A stretch of 64,000 nucleotides of DNA, from contig CM051028.1 in NCBI GenBank assembly GCA_027627225.1, positions 15,967,201-16,031,200 on the forward strand, read 5' to 3'. Source of the DNA: Congeria kusceri. Lineage: Eukaryota > Mollusca > Bivalvia > Myida > Dreissenidae. The notes beneath the pieces are model-generated. The model worked only from the letters and a program-made list of their open reading frames with translations. It was not told the origin of the DNA and searched no databases. The position numbers and the translations under genes were made by a program. Shown here piece after piece: positions 61,601-64,000 of the stretch (position 1 is its first letter; each line of letters begins with the position of its first letter).

Positions 61601-63840
61601 GAACAATAGTTATCGTCCAAGTTTCGTGTGTCTATGAATTGTACACAGCGATAACTATCACCCAAATTTCGCATCCTCGCATCGTCGCGGTCTGGTACAC
61701 AGCGATCATTGTCGTCTAAATCACGAGTCGTCTCATTGTCACTACCGAACAATATGCATGGGATGATAAGGCCTGTCTAACCGATAATTATTTTGATCCA
61801 CGCACCGTCTGACAGATATAACCTTTAAATAAAACTATGTTCGTTTCTCTATTTTAAAAGTTAAAAAAATATGACCACATATTCCATATCGGTCGTCATG
61901 TTCTTTCGTTTTTACTGTTATGCATGGCAAACAACTCATTCATGTAAATGTGTGTCAGTACATAACATTCATCCTACCAACAATTAATCCGGGGGCGAAG
62001 ATACGATGATGCGACAATGCGAGATTTTGGTGATACGTATCGTCCAAAGTCCGTGTGTCCGTGTTTTGTGAAGTGCGAGATTTGCAGAAAATAAAAAAAT
62101 AAAATGACTTGTCGCATCGTCGCCGTCTTGCACAGTTTGGTTTGGATTGTGTATTAAACATTCATATGTGGTTTCAATAGTAAGTTAATGGCTGTAAGCT
62201 AATGTTAACTATAAATACAAAAGCAGAACCAGCTACCAGTTACATTCAAGACGGTTTCTTTCTTCATCTGCACGTCGAAAACTTCACACTTGACTTCACA
62301 ACCCACATGTCGTCCTTGCATTGCATGTGACACATTAATGTGGATCCATGATGTGGCGTTGATGGTACTTTCAATGAATGTGTTGCTTAAATCTAAGCCA
62401 GCAATGTCCGAATACCAAATTATTTCGCACTCGTCGTTTGTATCTAAAGCCATACACCCAATTGTAAGCAAGTATGAAATGGAGATCTGCCTAGGAGTCT
62501 CGGGAGTAATCATGTGCAAAACACTTGGTGGATCTGAAACGTACATCATATGTTTACAAGTGTTTGTTTGCAGTATATCACTTTATAACTGTGTCGTATA
62601 GAAAAAGAAAGGCACACTATATACTGGGCCGAATTGCTTAGCCGCCAATATTGTACTGCGAATATTTTGATCTATTCTAAATCTTCTATGTTCTCTTCTA
62701 TGTTCCAAAATTTAGTTTTGATATTTCCTTTAAAAAACAATCAACTGACCTTAAAATGTGCAAGATGGGTGGGAAAACATAGTTTGCCTTTGTAATTTAA
62801 ATTGAGAAAAGTAGTTTAAAATATTGAACCACATTTCTATATTAATGTTTGTCTTGTGATAGAGAAAAACAGAAAAAATATTCCAAAAATCAGTTAAGAA
62901 ATTCTTGGAATTGTCGCACTTTTAGAGGAAAATAGCATACTTTTTATAGGGCTACTTTACTTTTGCCAAAAACGATTTAGTTCAAAAATTTAGCTTTTAG
63001 ATACATTACTTACATCCGGAATTGTTCTCTTTAATCGTTTGTGTTATGTTTCGAAATTCCCGCTCCTTATAAAATGAAGTAATGTTATAACATTTTAACT
63101 GTTCGTGCTTTGCGTATTGCGCTATTAACCAAAATTGTATTTGTTTCGTAATTGTATTTGTCTGAATAGAGTATAAAAAACAAAATTAAACAATCCGATG
63201 CTATGACCTTAAATTAAGATCCAGCCTGTGAAAATGAACTATTTTTCTTCTACTGCGTGTGTCTTAGCCTAAAAATAGTTGAGAAACTTGCATTTAATAT
63301 AGTGGAGGTTTACAAATTTTGGCTAGTATTGATGGAATAGTCAACAAATTGATTCATATATTAGAGATAAATATGGTACATTATTGAACACTATTATGCC
63401 GACCAAACAGTTATTCTGTAATAAACACCGTCGATGTACGTACGTGGAGGCTGCGTTCTTGCTGCGCCAAGTACTCTTGGAAGAACCGAAAGACCGTTCG
63501 CTATGAAATAATCACGAACAATATAACTCACATTTGTAGGTTACAGTGACGCTGTCAAACGTTTCTTCTTTGGAATTATTTGTTGTTTCCAACATCATAC
63601 ACGTGCAAGTTAAGTTCTTGCCGTGCCAGGTCCTGTTGGCGGAACCAGAAGTTAGTACGCTGGTATAGAGATTAGAGGACGCATTGTAGATATCCTCTTG
63701 TAACACAGCTGTCAAAAGTTCGCCACCCAAGCTCATCTCCAGTTTTGGTGGCGGTCTACCGTTGTAGGAAACACAGGTTATGTTCCTCTGTTTACCTTCC
63801 ATTAGTTTAGGAACATGCAACAATGGCTTCGTTGGAGGTA
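58607..63840 (-). CDS. Ig-like transmembrane receptor, copy B, exons 5-13 (5' part outside window)
   Basis: It is the same gene as 12616-20481, offset by 45991. Exons are at 63840-63532, 62533-62237, 61080-60808, 60577-60467 (transmembrane), 60319-60277, 60014-59992, 59380-59265, 58947-58916 and 58811-58607. All splice sites and the frame are intact. By eye I count eight coding differences from copy A, six of which change a residue (Pro/Leu and Val/Met in exon 5, Gly/Val in exon 6, Thr/Arg and Glu/Gln in exon 11, Ser/Gly in exon 13). Exons 1-4 would lie beyond base 64000. It could be a duplicate gene or the other allele. Confidence 0.85.
61354..62134 (+). mobile_element. MITE-like inverted-repeat element, copy B
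   Basis: Same element and same intron position as 15363-16143, with a handful of substitutions. Confidence 0.6.
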
Positions 63841-64000
63841 CTATAAAATAAATACTAATGCCATTGAATTAATGTTTTATTTACAGAGCCAATCAACACT
63901 ATTTCATTTTACTACGTATGCACAAACCAATTTTAATTAATCGTACAGTGATAATTTTAAATGTATGTTATATCACCTTCAGTACACAAAATGGCTTTTG

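Larger units (their letters stand above)
46203..64000 (+). repeat. Large direct repeat, copy B (right edge beyond window end)
   Basis: Second copy of bases 1-18009. Its left edge relative to copy A falls at 46203, but because copy A starts at window base 1 the real boundary cannot be set. B lacks the 126 bp at A 331-456, one unit of an 84-85 bp tandem duplication near A 2018-2140, and about 26 bp near A 8477-8502. It carries about 32 extra bases near 47208-47245. Microsatellite lengths also differ. These are the differences expected between alleles or recent duplicates. Confidence 0.97.

Overview
The window is eukaryotic nuclear DNA, most likely from a bivalve or related mollusc. It is AT-rich, genes are split by short GT-AG introns, microsatellites and tRNA-derived short repeats are common, and several dispersed repeats (the 'accaagtttcatga...gagttatt' and 'gacctttgacc' types, ending in 'gtcgagctaaaa') are of a kind I associate with bivalve genomes. 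The taxon is inferred. No bacterial or organellar features and no CRISPR arrays were seen.

Layout. Bases 1-18009 and 46203-64000 are near-identical direct copies (A and B) about 46 kb apart. They are either a tandem duplication or two haplotypes placed end to end by the assembler. The first 12.5 kb of each copy holds repeats, microsatellites, a possible LTR-retrotransposon remnant and no convincing gene. From 20481 down to 12616 (minus strand) lies a complete 13-exon gene that I could assemble by splice phase: signal peptide, six extracellular segments of which at least three look like Ig domains, one transmembrane helix and a cytoplasmic tail, 789 residues in all. Copy B carries its last nine exons (63840-58607); its 5' end is outside the window.

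Between the copies, 21981-28097 is a large imperfect inverted repeat (arms about 1.7 and 1.8 kb). Its 2.6 kb centre holds a plus-strand paralogue of the first three receptor exons, broken by a frameshift. A 144-bp open segment is kept at equal length in both arms.

From 44674 down to 34711 (minus) I reconstruct a second, 5'-incomplete gene: an exon leading into a SET domain of KMT5A-like appearance, a 16-nt microexon encoding KRKR, six tandem near-identical 114-bp exons plus one divergent 69-bp exon (all phase 1-1), and a large 3' exon with an acidic region and two zinc-finger-like motifs. One in-frame TAA interrupts the SET domain. Several MITE-like and other repeats sit in its introns.

The two genes show no functional link. 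The receptor looks like an Ig-superfamily surface protein of unknown ligand. The SET/zinc-finger gene looks nuclear, with an expanding exon array.
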